Below are positions 54,113 through 62,245 of a stretch of DNA of 64,000 nt, piece by piece. Made by a program: the position numbers and the translations under genes. This stretch comes from Sphingobacterium kitahiroshimense (lineage in GTDB: Bacteria; Bacteroidota; Bacteroidia; Sphingobacteriales; Sphingobacteriaceae). The stretch is from contig NZ_JAOQNK010000001.1 in NCBI RefSeq assembly GCF_025961315.1, forward strand, positions 3,720,001-3,784,000. Direction: 5' to 3'. The notes beneath the pieces are model-generated. The model was not told where the DNA came from and did not search any database. It was given only the letters and a program-made list of their open reading frames with translations. Each line of letters opens with the position of its first letter. Position 1 is the stretch's first letter.

Positions 54113-54867
54113 TAGTCTTCGGGATTACCATTTTTGATACGGTAAACAATCATTTTCAGTCCAATTATAAAATGGTTGAACAGATTGGGAATTGTGCCGT
54201 AATATTTTTGAAATATGTCATAACGCTCTTTCAAGGATTCGCGGTGCCTTTGTTTGGACATTCCACCAACTAAATAACGTGCAACATGCTGATGGGCATT
54301 TACTGCTATAGATGCCTTTTTTGCAGCTTTGATGACCCAATCTATATCTGCACACAATTTGTAATGTAAGTCATAAGGCTCGGCAATAGTGCGTTTGATA
54401 TAGATTGCCTGGTGACAGATATTCATGCCATAGCGAAAGCTTTTCCAGTTAAAATATGCGGGAACTTTATGTCGACGTTCACCAATTATTTCTCGCTGTT
54501 CGTTTATTAAGAAAGTTTCACCGTAAATAATATCAGCTCCTTCACTTACTTCAGCAAGGTTTGCTAATGTTTCTTTACTGTACAACTCATCTCCAGAATT
54601 CAGAAATAAAACATAATCACCTGTGGCCAGCGCTAGACCTTTATTCATTGCATCGTAAATCCCTTTATCTTTTTCGGATAAAATAACGGATACTTGTGAT
54701 CTATATTTTTCGATCACATCCAAAGTTCCATCTGTAGATAAGCCGTCAATAACAATGTATTCTACATGTTTATAGGTTTGACTCACAACAGATTTTAGGG
54801 TATGTTCAATATCCCGCACATTATTGTAAACGACTGTAATGATGGAAAATGTGGGGTTATTATACAT
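54112..54867 (-). CDS. glycosyltransferase family 2 protein
   Basis: A 251-residue GT-A-fold glycosyltransferase. The N-terminus FSIITVVYNNVRDIEHTLKS and the following YIVIDGLSTDGTLDVI (near residues 37-52) match GT2 enzymes, LNSGDELY near 90-97 is at the DxD-like metal site, and CADIDWVIKAAKK near 168-180 is the usual acceptor region. It probably adds a sugar to a surface glycan. It is placed third from last in the minus-strand glycan operon, 1 nt after the neighbouring transferase gene. Confidence 0.92.
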   Translation of the reverse strand: MYNNPTFSIITVVYNNVRDIEHTLKSVVSQTYKHVEYIVIDGLSTDGTLDVIEKYRSQVSVILSEKDKGIYDAMNKGLALATGDYVLFLNSGDELYSKETLANLAEVSEGADIIYGETFLINEQREIIGERRHKVPAYFNWKSFRYGMNICHQAIYIKRTIAEPYDLHYKLCADIDWVIKAAKKASIAVNAHQHVARYLVGGMSKQRHRESLKERYDIFQKYYGTIPNLFNHFIIGLKMIVYRIKNGNPED

Positions 54868-54868
54868 G

Positions 54869-55780
54869 TTATTTTTTTAATTCGTTGAGTTTCTTTTTTG
54901 CAAAACGGATTCCTCTTTGTAAAAGCGAACCTTTTCTATGGGCATAAAAATACTTAATTGATTGATAAGCTTGGGCATGCTCTTGAATTTCTTGCGGAAA
55001 TTGTGTTATTTTTTTATTCGCAAGTACAACTTGATAGGTCGTCTCTGCTGCTGTATGTGTTCCGGATCCATCATTACCGATATTCTGTGTCAATGAATTT
55101 CGCGGATAGAGCACTAATCCGTTGTTTTTAAAAACAGATGCATACCAGCGGATAGCCCAAGAGTTGATTTTTCCAGCTTTAAATTCTTTCACCTGCTTCC
55201 AAAAATTCTCTTTGCCCTCTATACTAAATTGGTGAATTTGCTCAGCAGTAAAATCATCTGTTAAGGTATTAATATCGCTATTGAAACGATTCCAAGCGCG
55301 ATCCCATGTTGCCCAGCCCCAACTATTTGCTACTCTAAAGAAAAACGTTTCAGGTAGAGTTTCAATATCTTTTACGGGATAACCATAGCCAGATATCTGC
55401 ATGACCTGATCTTGATGTCGGTAAAGTTCTAGAGCATCATTAAAGTATTGCAAAGCAAATGGGGAAGTTACTAAATCATCTTCTAGAACGATCACTTGAC
55501 CATATTGTTTTACAATTTTAGTTACACCGTCGATGACATTTGCTGCTAATCCGCAATTTGACTCCCTTAAAGTAAGAGTTACAGCTTTAAATCTCCAATT
55601 TCTACTGATAATTTCCCGTACTTGTTCTACTGCAGCCTTTGATTGCTCATTTTTAGCAGCATCCGCGTAAATAAATAATTCAGACTCGGAAGCCAGATTA
55701 TTATTTTCCAGTGCCTTTAACGTACGTAAAGTGTGATCTGGTCGATTGTAAACGAATAAGATAATGGGAGCTTTTGACAT
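54869..55780 (-). CDS. glycosyltransferase (GT-A fold)
   Basis: A 303-residue glycosyltransferase-like protein. It begins with APIILFVYNRPDHTLRTLKAL (in part), has VIVLEDDLVTSPFALQYFN near residues 95-113 with an EDD metal-binding motif, and NSWGWATWDRAWNRF near 152-166, a set seen in sugar transferases near GT2/GNT-I-like groups. It lies between the GT2 gene (1 nt) and a methyltransferase-like gene (5 nt). Donor and acceptor are unknown. Confidence 0.87.
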   Translation of the reverse strand: MSKAPIILFVYNRPDHTLRTLKALENNNLASESELFIYADAAKNEQSKAAVEQVREIISRNWRFKAVTLTLRESNCGLAANVIDGVTKIVKQYGQVIVLEDDLVTSPFALQYFNDALELYRHQDQVMQISGYGYPVKDIETLPETFFFRVANSWGWATWDRAWNRFNSDINTLTDDFTAEQIHQFSIEGKENFWKQVKEFKAGKINSWAIRWYASVFKNNGLVLYPRNSLTQNIGNDGSGTHTAAETTYQVVLANKKITQFPQEIQEHAQAYQSIKYFYAHRKGSLLQRGIRFAKKKLNELKK

Positions 55781-55785
55781 TATGG

Positions 55786-56427
55786 TTATATTCCTAAGCA
55801 GTTATTTTCTTTGTAAAATAGAGATGTCGCTTTTCTATGTATTGCACCGATTGCTATTCCTGAAAAAGGGATATGTTTAAATCCTTGTTGTAAAAGAAAG
55901 TCAATAGCAGGTTGGTAGTGTGCCCTTTCTGAATCGTCCAATATCAATACACCGCCAGTGCTCAATTTTTCAATGGCACTTTTACAGCAGGCAACGCGCT
56001 TTCTGCCATCAACAATAACAATATCAAAAAGCTGGTCTTCCTGATTTATTGCGTTGATATAGTCGTCATTTTCTAAAGAAATGTTCTTAATATCGACATT
56101 GGCAGGCATTTGATTTTTGATACGTTCAAACCAATTTTTATCATGTTCTACAGCAGTTACTTTTTTGACATGTTTTGCATAGAATAAGGTTGAATTGCCT
56201 GCTCCGTATTCAAAAAGTAATAAATCTTTATTTAAGCGACCATCAATAAAATCTAAAAAGGAGTAAGTGAGCCAAGGGATTGGATTTCCATTCGGATCTA
56301 ATGATTCTTTGTTTAAATAGGAGTTGATCCAGCCTGTCTGAACGAAATATCCCTTAAAGGCCAAGGATAATAACCCCTTAATTAATTTGCTATTGAATAA
56401 TGATTGGTAGCTACCTGTTTTTTCCAT
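55786..56427 (-). CDS. class I SAM-dependent methyltransferase-like protein
   Basis: A 213-residue protein with a Rossmann-type SAM-binding region: LLFEYGAGNSTLFYAKHV near residues 70-87 (motif I), VTAVEHDKNWFERI near 91-104 and FDIVIVDGRKRVACC near 134-148. Such proteins in glycan loci may methylate sugars. It sits between the flippase and the glycosyltransferases in one operon. The substrate is unknown. Confidence 0.82.
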   Translation of the reverse strand: MEKTGSYQSLFNSKLIKGLLSLAFKGYFVQTGWINSYLNKESLDPNGNPIPWLTYSFLDFIDGRLNKDLLLFEYGAGNSTLFYAKHVKKVTAVEHDKNWFERIKNQMPANVDIKNISLENDDYINAINQEDQLFDIVIVDGRKRVACCKSAIEKLSTGGVLILDDSERAHYQPAIDFLLQQGFKHIPFSGIAIGAIHRKATSLFYKENNCLGI

Positions 56428-56455
56428 TTTTTAGATTTTATTAGTGGAAATAAAC

Positions 56456-57808
56456 TTAACGATTTATTTTCGAAAATCTTTCTTTTATCGTAGATAAAAG
56501 CCCCAACAGGAAGAGGGATTTTATCATTAAAATAGCATTCGGACGAGTCCTTTTAATGAAAAGAAGGAAAAAAGTCGAAGCAAAATAGGCGATCAGGGTT
56601 GCATAAGCAGCTCCAATAATTCCAAATTTTGGTATGAAGAAATAATTCAGCACGACATTAACAATTGCACCAAAAGCTGTTCGGTATAAGGTGATCTTTG
56701 TAAGTCCCTCAGCAATGAGATATTGTGCACTCGCTGTTCCTAAGAAAGTAAATACACCTGCCCAAATATGCACTTGAAGCGTATGCAGTCCTGGTGCATA
56801 TTCTGGCTTATAATATTTAAAAATAAAAGGGGCGAGAAATGTAACAACCAAAGCAACAGATACGCTAACAAAAACCATAAGCTCATATAAGTTTCCTAGT
56901 CTTTTTTGATATAACTCAGGACTCCCTTTTCGGGCATTCATTATGGCGGGAAATAATGATGTGGAAATAGCAACAGGTATAAAATACCAACTTTCGCTAA
57001 AATTTACCACAACCGTATAAACTCCTAATGCTGATTTACCCAATATCGCGTCGATCATCAATTGGTCGATCTTCATGTAAAAGGTAATAAACAAAGAAGA
57101 GAAGGCTAATGGCCAGCCTTGTTTGATCAATTCTTTAGCGGTAGTGGCATCATATTTCCATTTGGAAATATGATGCCCCAGTTTACGGTAGAGTGCTAAA
57201 TATCCGATTTGTAAAATAAGAACATCAATAACTAAAGTCCAGATGAAAGCATCTAATGGGGCTTTTAACAGAATTAATATCAGTTTTATAGCAGCAGAAA
57301 GAATGTTTCCTCCTACCTGTACGATCATAATCATCTTACCCTTCACCTTCGCTTGAAAGAAGCTATCGATGATCTGAACGGCCTGTATGATGCATATAAA
57401 GGAGACAAGTACAATCTGTTTAAAAGTAGCAGCTGGGGCTTCTGGTGCGTACTGAGCGATGAAAAAGTAAGTGATGTAAATAAGCGGCAAGACGAGTAAA
57501 CCCGTTATGATACGAATGCGTAATGCCGAACCTAAAAGCTCATTTTCCTTTTCAGGATGCTGAATGATTTGTCGGGTGATGAGGCCATCGGTACCCATTG
57601 TGGAAATGCCTGTAAAGAAAGCAAGCAAAACTAATGGATAACTGTAAGTACCGAAATTTGCACTCCCTAAGTAGGAAGGTAATGCAACAGTTGTGACCAA
57701 CATCTTGATAAACAGGGATCCTACACGGGCCATTAAAAGCCAACCCGTGTTTTTGAAATATTTTTCGAATGCCTCTGGATTAAATCCTGGTAATGCCGGT
57801 ATTTTCAT
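56456..57808 (-). CDS. oligosaccharide flippase family protein (Wzx/MATE-like)
   Basis: A 450-residue membrane protein with about 12-14 helices, of the polysaccharide transporter family that moves lipid-linked oligosaccharides across the inner membrane. It begins with a cytoplasmic stretch followed by NTGWLLMARVGSLFIKMLVT (near residues 20-39), the usual first helix, and keeps polar residues typical for the family. It leads a five-gene minus-strand operon with a methyltransferase and two glycosyltransferases. No polymerase (Wzy) or initiating transferase lies in the window. Confidence 0.9.
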   Translation of the reverse strand: MKIPALPGFNPEAFEKYFKNTGWLLMARVGSLFIKMLVTTVALPSYLGSANFGTYSYPLVLLAFFTGISTMGTDGLITRQIIQHPEKENELLGSALRIRIITGLLVLPLIYITYFFIAQYAPEAPAATFKQIVLVSFICIIQAVQIIDSFFQAKVKGKMIMIVQVGGNILSAAIKLILILLKAPLDAFIWTLVIDVLILQIGYLALYRKLGHHISKWKYDATTAKELIKQGWPLAFSSLFITFYMKIDQLMIDAILGKSALGVYTVVVNFSESWYFIPVAISTSLFPAIMNARKGSPELYQKRLGNLYELMVFVSVSVALVVTFLAPFIFKYYKPEYAPGLHTLQVHIWAGVFTFLGTASAQYLIAEGLTKITLYRTAFGAIVNVVLNYFFIPKFGIIGAAYATLIAYFASTFFLLFIKRTRPNAILMIKSLFLLGLLSTIKERFSKINR

Positions 57809-57812
57809 TATG

Positions 57813-57845
57813 ATGCAAACCTACTGATTTTTTAGAGGTTTGCAT
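57813..57845. promoter_or_regulatory. inverted repeat upstream of the flippase operon
   Basis: A 10-bp perfect inverted repeat ATGCAAACCT (57813-57822) and AGGTTTGCAT (57836-57845) with a 13-nt centre, ending 4 bp before the flippase ATG. The left arm contains a -7-like TAGGTTTG on the minus strand (57823-57816). It could be an operator over the promoter or an mRNA hairpin at the start codon. The neighbouring DeoR-type regulator is a candidate partner. Confidence 0.45.
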
Positions 57846-57863
57846 GAGAATCCCACCGTATTA

Positions 57864-58607
57864 TTACAATACATTAATCGTCTTGGAGAATTCGATTAAG
57901 CTCGGGTGTGTTGGATTAAGGTCTGTTACAAGGTAATTGACATCATGAATTGGAACAACTTTCATCTTCTGCACTGAGTTTAATTTTTCGGCAATGCTTA
58001 AGATAACTAGTTTGCTTGAACATTTAATCATGGCCTTTTTAATTTGGACAACTTCCCAATCAGAATCTGTAACGCCATCTTGAGTGGAAAGACTGTTTGT
58101 CCCTAATAAACAAAGATCTACTTTGATATCAGAGAGCTCATTAGTTACTTGAGATCCCGATACGATATTTGTATTCCTGGAAAGTTTTCCACCAATTAAA
58201 ATAACTTCTAAATTTGGTTTTTCAGCTAATTCTAATGCAACAAGGGGGCTGATCGTAAATATGGTACATTGTAGACTGTCAGGTACTAGTCGAGCAAGTT
58301 CAATCATCGTTGTACCTCCGCCAGCAAGAATGGTCATGCCATTTTGAAGTAAAGTAATTGCTTTTTTAGCGATTTCCTTTTTAGCTTCTTTCGCATAAAC
58401 ATTTCCATCTTGAAAAGGAAATTGAAAAGATTTGGATAAGGCTCCACCGTAAACCTTTAGTACTTTGCCATTTTCCGCTAATTCATTTAAATCACGACGT
58501 ATCGTGTCTTCAGAAACATTGAGCTGAATGCTTAAATCTGAAGATAATACTTTATTGTGCAGATTTATTTGGTGTATAATAAAAGCTTGTCTTTCCTCTT
58601 TTAACAT
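57864..58607 (-). CDS. DeoR/GlpR-family transcriptional regulator
   Basis: A 247-residue regulator with an N-terminal winged helix-turn-helix (about residues 3-58: ERQAFIIHQINLHNKVLSSDL in part, then VSEDTIRRDLNELAENGKV, the family signature) and a C-terminal sugar-phosphate-binding DeoRC domain (about 75-230) with AGGGTTMIELARL and LGTNSLSTQDGVTDSD. These proteins usually respond to phosphorylated sugars. It lies just upstream of the flippase operon on the same strand. A -7-like TACATTTG (58650-58643) lies 35 nt before its start. Confidence 0.93.
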   Translation of the reverse strand: MLKEERQAFIIHQINLHNKVLSSDLSIQLNVSEDTIRRDLNELAENGKVLKVYGGALSKSFQFPFQDGNVYAKEAKKEIAKKAITLLQNGMTILAGGGTTMIELARLVPDSLQCTIFTISPLVALELAEKPNLEVILIGGKLSRNTNIVSGSQVTNELSDIKVDLCLLGTNSLSTQDGVTDSDWEVVQIKKAMIKCSSKLVILSIAEKLNSVQKMKVVPIHDVNYLVTDLNPTHPSLIEFSKTINVL

Positions 58608-58681
58608 GACAGATAGTTTATATAGTCGAAATAATTTATATACAAATGTAATTAAATGAAGGTATAAAAAATAAAAGTATT

Positions 58682-59959
58682 TTAACCGTTATCTTTATTT
58701 TTTATCTGCGTTAATCGCGGTTTAAAACCAGTCGGTTTGCTAGCAGGTTCAATGGGATCCTCTTTAACAGTTTGATCCTTTTGCTCTTCTGTTTTATGTT
58801 CCGTATTTATCGGTTCTGCTGTAGTAGCTTGTTTTGTTAGTCCTGCTTTAAATCTAGGTTTAAATCCAGCAGGTTTGTTTGCTGCTTCAGAAGGCGTTTT
58901 CTGTTGGTCCGTTTTATCAAGCTGTGCATCTACTTTTTGTTCCGCATCTGTAGGTTCTGCTGCAGTCGCCGGTTTTGTTACTCCAGCCTTAAATCTAGGT
59001 TTAAATCCAGCAGGCTTTTTTGCTGTTTCAGCAGGCGTGTTCTGTTGATCCGTTTGATCAAGCTGTGCATCTACTTTTTGTTCCGCATCTGCCGGTTCTA
59101 CTGTAGTCGCCGGTTTTATTACTCCAGCCTTAAATCTGGGTTTAAATCCGGCAGGTTTGTTTGCTGTTTCAGCAGGCGTGTTCTGTTGATCCGTTTGATC
59201 AAGCTGTGCATCTACTTTTTGTTCCGCATCTGCCGGTTTCACTGTAGTCGCCGGTTTTGTTACTCCGGCCTTAAATCTGGGTTTAAATCCGGCAGGTTTG
59301 TTTGCCGTTTCAGCAGGCGTGTTCTGTTGATCCGTTTGATCAAGCTGTGCATCTACTTTTTGTTCCGTATCTGTCGGTTCTACTACAGTCACCGGTTTTG
59401 TTACACCGGCCTTAAATCTGGGTTTAAATCCAGCAGGTTTAGTCGTAATATCTGCTGGAAGATCAACTTGTTCTTTTTTATCGTCGGTGTTTTCTGTGCC
59501 GGCAGCGGGCTCGGGTACAGGTGACGATGTTACTCCTGCTTTAAATCTAGGTTTGAATCCGGCCGGTTTTGCTGTTACTTCTTGTGATATGGCAGCATTC
59601 TGCGTTTTTTCGACATCATCATTTTTCAATTCTGTTTCAGTAGCAGGAACTATGGCAGGTTTTACCATTGTTTTAAAGCGTGGTTTAAAACCTGTAGATG
59701 GAGTAGCCGTTTCAGCCGCAACAACTTGTTGTTCTTTTACAATTGGAGCAGGTTGTTGTATTTCTTTCTTGTCAACTATTACCTCCTCTAATCGATAACT
59801 TTTTCGGAGTCTATTGAACCAAAATTTCTTGGTATGGTCAAAACTTTTTGCACCCATGGCCACATAGTGCTTTTTAAATTCTTCATAAAGTGAGTTGTCC
59901 GCTTTTTTTAAAGCAGTTAAATCAATCTTTTTTTTAGCGAAAAATTCTTCAAAAGTCAT
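58682..59959 (-). CDS. tandem-repeat protein with GFKPRFK motifs
   Basis: A 425-residue protein that I do not recognise as a named family. The start is placed at the ATG at 59959 (MTFEEFFAKKKIDL): an in-frame TTG at 60061 lies inside the yebC terminator and is not credible. Residues 1-60 form a charged helical domain (SFDHTKKFWFNRLRKSYRLEE in part). The rest is a chain of about eight units each starting with [KP]AGFKPRFK[AT]G, four of them nearly identical 47-residue copies. The linkers are acidic and rich in Q, T, P and A, so they are probably disordered, while GFKPRFK is basic. A -7-like TACATTTG (59989-59982) precedes it. Possibly a binding scaffold; function unknown. Confidence 0.75.
   Translation of the reverse strand: MTFEEFFAKKKIDLTALKKADNSLYEEFKKHYVAMGAKSFDHTKKFWFNRLRKSYRLEEVIVDKKEIQQPAPIVKEQQVVAAETATPSTGFKPRFKTMVKPAIVPATETELKNDDVEKTQNAAISQEVTAKPAGFKPRFKAGVTSSPVPEPAAGTENTDDKKEQVDLPADITTKPAGFKPRFKAGVTKPVTVVEPTDTEQKVDAQLDQTDQQNTPAETANKPAGFKPRFKAGVTKPATTVKPADAEQKVDAQLDQTDQQNTPAETANKPAGFKPRFKAGVIKPATTVEPADAEQKVDAQLDQTDQQNTPAETAKKPAGFKPRFKAGVTKPATAAEPTDAEQKVDAQLDKTDQQKTPSEAANKPAGFKPRFKAGLTKQATTAEPINTEHKTEEQKDQTVKEDPIEPASKPTGFKPRLTQIKNKDNG
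58848..59440 (-). repeat. 141-bp tandem repeats (47 codons) in the GFKPRFK protein
   Basis: Four to five near-identical units with a period of exactly 141 bp: the phrase TCTGTTGRTC recurs at 58900, 59041, 59182 and 59323 on the plus strand, and the TTAAATCT phrase at 58848, 58989 and onwards. Flanking units (to about 58712 and 59696) are more diverged. The period is a multiple of three, so copy-number change would keep the frame. Confidence 0.9.
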
Positions 59960-60043
59960 CCTGAAAGTATTTAGTCTATTACAAATGTATACTATTTTAT
60001 TAAGCTTTAATAGCTTGAGTGCTATTTTGAAATAATTTTGGGT

Positions 60044-60076
60044 ATAAAAAAAGAGCGACAAGCGCTCTTTTTTTAT
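60044..60076 (-). terminator. terminator after yebC
   Basis: A 14-bp stem (60044-60057 with 60063-60076) around loop ACAAG. The core AGAGCG is next to seven A and seven T, so it can act on the minus strand after yebC (stop at 60092). Confidence 0.88.
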
Positions 60077-60091
60077 GTTGTTAGAAAAATA

Positions 60092-60817
60092 TTAAGCCAT
60101 GTTGTGGTATACAGCTTGAACATCATCATCTTCTTCAATTTTGTCGATTAGTTTTAGTACATCTGCAGCATCCTCTTCCGAGATATCAGAATGTGATAAT
60201 GCAATACGTTCTAGTTTTGCAGAAGAAACTGCTATACCTTTTTCCTCAAGTAGACGTTGCATATTTCCAAAATCTTCAAATGAAGTTTGGACAACAACTA
60301 CATCATTTCCCTCTTCATCAGATTCGACGTACAATTCTTCGAGACCGCCGTCAATGAGTTCTAATTCTAATTCCTCTACATCCAGATCTTCTGTTGCAGG
60401 AAATCTAAAAAGAGATTTACGGTTGAAAATAAAGTCTAGAGATCCTGTTTTACCCAATGTTCCACCAGCTTTGGTGAAATAGCTGCGTATATTGGCTACA
60501 GTTCTATTCGTGTTGTCAGTTGCTGTTTCAATTAAGATAGGCACTCCGTGAGGGCCGTATCCTTCATATACATATTCTTCATAGCCTTTGGAATCTTTTT
60601 CAGAAGCTCTTTTGATAGCTGCTTCTACACGATCTTTAGGCATATTTACAGCTTTCGCATTGTTTATCGCTGTACGTAATCTAGAATTTGATTCTGGATG
60701 AGGACCGCCTTCCTTCACCGCAATTGCAATTTCTTTTCCTAAACGCGTAAATTGGATTGCCATTTTGGCCCAGCGTTTAAACTTACGTTCCTTTCTAAAT
60801 TCGAAAGCTCTTCCCAT
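60092..60817 (-). CDS. YebC/PmpR family DNA-binding regulatory protein
   Basis: A 241-residue YebC-family protein (TACO1 homologue). Members act as DNA-binding regulators or help ribosomes translate polyproline stretches. The N-terminus MGRAFEFRKERKFKRWAKMA is the Bacteroidota form, followed by the conserved NPRLRTAINNAKAVNMPKDRV-type segment and YEEYVYEGYGPHGVPILIE (near residues 80-98). It begins 1 nt after the stop of the epimerase-like gene, so both are probably one transcript from the promoter at 61775-61804. Confidence 0.93.
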   Translation of the reverse strand: MGRAFEFRKERKFKRWAKMAIQFTRLGKEIAIAVKEGGPHPESNSRLRTAINNAKAVNMPKDRVEAAIKRASEKDSKGYEEYVYEGYGPHGVPILIETATDNTNRTVANIRSYFTKAGGTLGKTGSLDFIFNRKSLFRFPATEDLDVEELELELIDGGLEELYVESDEEGNDVVVVQTSFEDFGNMQRLLEEKGIAVSSAKLERIALSHSDISEEDAADVLKLIDKIEEDDDVQAVYHNMA

Positions 60818-60818
60818 G

Positions 60819-61769
60819 TTATATTTTGTTTGTTTTAAGATTCTCTATCATTTCGACAGTAAGCTTTGCTAAATCAAAAGCAGGCTTCCAGTTCCAATCT
60901 GCTCTTGCTGGAGAGTCCTCAATACTAGCTGGCCAAGAATCTGCAATGGCTTGTCTAGGATCATTCTCCGAGTAAGTGATTGTAAAATTAGGAAGAATTT
61001 TTTTAATTTCTTCAGCTAGTTCTTTTGGCGTAAAACTTACACCTGTTAAATTATAGCTTGAGCGAATCGTTAAACTTTCTTTTGGTGCATCCATCAACTG
61101 TAAAGTACCGCGGATAGCATCGTCCATATATAACATCGGTAGTGCTGTATCTTCAGATAAGAAACACTCATACGTTCCTTTCTTCAGTGCGTCATAGAAA
61201 ATATGAACAGCATAATCTGTTGTACCTCCTCCTGGTTCAGCTTTCCATGATATAATACCCGGGTAGCGAATGCTACGGATATCTAATCCACGGTGTTCTT
61301 GATACCATTCAACTAGTCGTTCGCCGGCAAGTTTGCTGATTCCATAAATGGTATTTGGATCCATCACACAGTATTGGTCTGTATTCGTTTTAGGCGAATG
61401 AGGTCCAAATACTGCGATTGAGCTCGGCCAAAATATTTTTGACACCTTATATTCAACTGCAAGATCAAGCACATTGAGCAGACCGTTCATGTTAAGGTCC
61501 CAAGCTTTTTGTGGATATATTTCACCAGTCGCCGATAACATGGCCGCTAATAAATATACTTGTGTTGGTTTATATTTTTGGAAAAGGGATTCTATTGCAC
61601 TTTTGTCAAGTACATTAAGGGTTTCAAAGATTTCCCCGTCCTTTAAATTTTGAGGTTCTCTAATGTCGGAAGTAACGACATTTTCAATACCAAATTTTTC
61701 TCTTAAAGCTGTAGCCAATTCAGTTCCGATTTGACCATTTGCACCGATTATAATAATGCTTTCTTTCAT
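60819..61769 (-). CDS. NAD-dependent epimerase/dehydratase, L-threonine 3-dehydrogenase-like
   Basis: A 316-residue extended short-chain dehydrogenase. The NAD motif IIIGANGQIGTELATALR is near residues 6-23, and the catalytic YxxxK appears as YGISKLAGERLVEWY near 142-156, preceded by WPSSIAVFGP with the active serine. The sequence resembles the GalE-like L-threonine dehydrogenases known from Bacteroidota (threonine to 2-amino-3-ketobutyrate), seen also in the RYPGIISWKAEPGGGTTDYA segment. The partner 2-amino-3-ketobutyrate ligase is not in the window. It precedes yebC by 1 nt. Confidence 0.88.
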   Translation of the reverse strand: MKESIIIIGANGQIGTELATALREKFGIENVVTSDIREPQNLKDGEIFETLNVLDKSAIESLFQKYKPTQVYLLAAMLSATGEIYPQKAWDLNMNGLLNVLDLAVEYKVSKIFWPSSIAVFGPHSPKTNTDQYCVMDPNTIYGISKLAGERLVEWYQEHRGLDIRSIRYPGIISWKAEPGGGTTDYAVHIFYDALKKGTYECFLSEDTALPMLYMDDAIRGTLQLMDAPKESLTIRSSYNLTGVSFTPKELAEEIKKILPNFTITYSENDPRQAIADSWPASIEDSPARADWNWKPAFDLAKLTVEMIENLKTNKI

Positions 61770-62245
61770 CGATGCAAATATAGTATTTTTATTATCCTAA
61801 CCAATGCTTTGAAACCATTGAAATGACTGTCGAATATTCTTTTTTTAGTCTCATAAAGTCTTTACTGTCACGATATTCGGATCATTTGCTGTTTCGTTTT
61901 AGCTTTTTTTTGAGCTTTTTTTAGCTCTTTTTTTTAGTGTTTATTTTTCATTTATGACGCTTTTCTAGGAGAGCAATCGATTGCTTATTTTTGCATTGTG
62001 TAACGTGACATGTGTTGATTTATTTTATTATGAAAAGTTGTAATTTTAGAATAGTTCAGCGGGATATTATTTTAAGATATTTTATTAAAAATAGCATTAG
62101 GCTATTGATATTACTATTGATTAATCTATTTTTTTGCAATAATCATTAAATATTAGCCCTTAATTTCGTAAGTTTGAGAAATAAGAATGTTCTCATTTGT
62201 ACATTCGTAATACATTTTATAACAAATTAAAGAAAAAGTAGCAAG
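61770..62245. other. divergent intergenic region with phased T-tracts
   Basis: A 476-bp AT-rich spacer between the epimerase gene and asd. At 61897-61935 three AGCT units (61901, 61913, 61923) alternate with T-tracts of 7-8 nt, spaced 10-12 bp, a layout that favours DNA curvature. A -7-like TAAGTTTG at 62169-62176 could serve asd (leader about 65 nt), but no TTG lies at the -33 distance. No coding region is convincing. Confidence 0.5.
61775..61804 (-). promoter_or_regulatory. promoter of the epimerase-yebC unit
   Basis: On the minus strand TTG (61804-61802), a 19-bp spacer and TATATTTG (61782-61775), a full consensus. The -7 box ends 5 nt before the ATG, predicting a leaderless transcript. 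Confidence 0.7.

Noticed and set aside
58848..59440. Possible CRISPR array
   Set aside because: The 141-bp units have no unique spacers, keep a codon frame and encode protein repeats; no cas genes are present.
58904..59524. 206-codon open frame on the plus strand over the repeat gene
   Set aside because: It is the antisense of the 141-bp repeats; its arginine/cysteine/phenylalanine-rich repeats follow from the complement of GFKPRFK coding, and it has no independent features.
59960..60061. Upstream extension of the repeat protein from a TTG
   Set aside because: It starts in the yebC terminator and would place the likely promoter box inside the gene.
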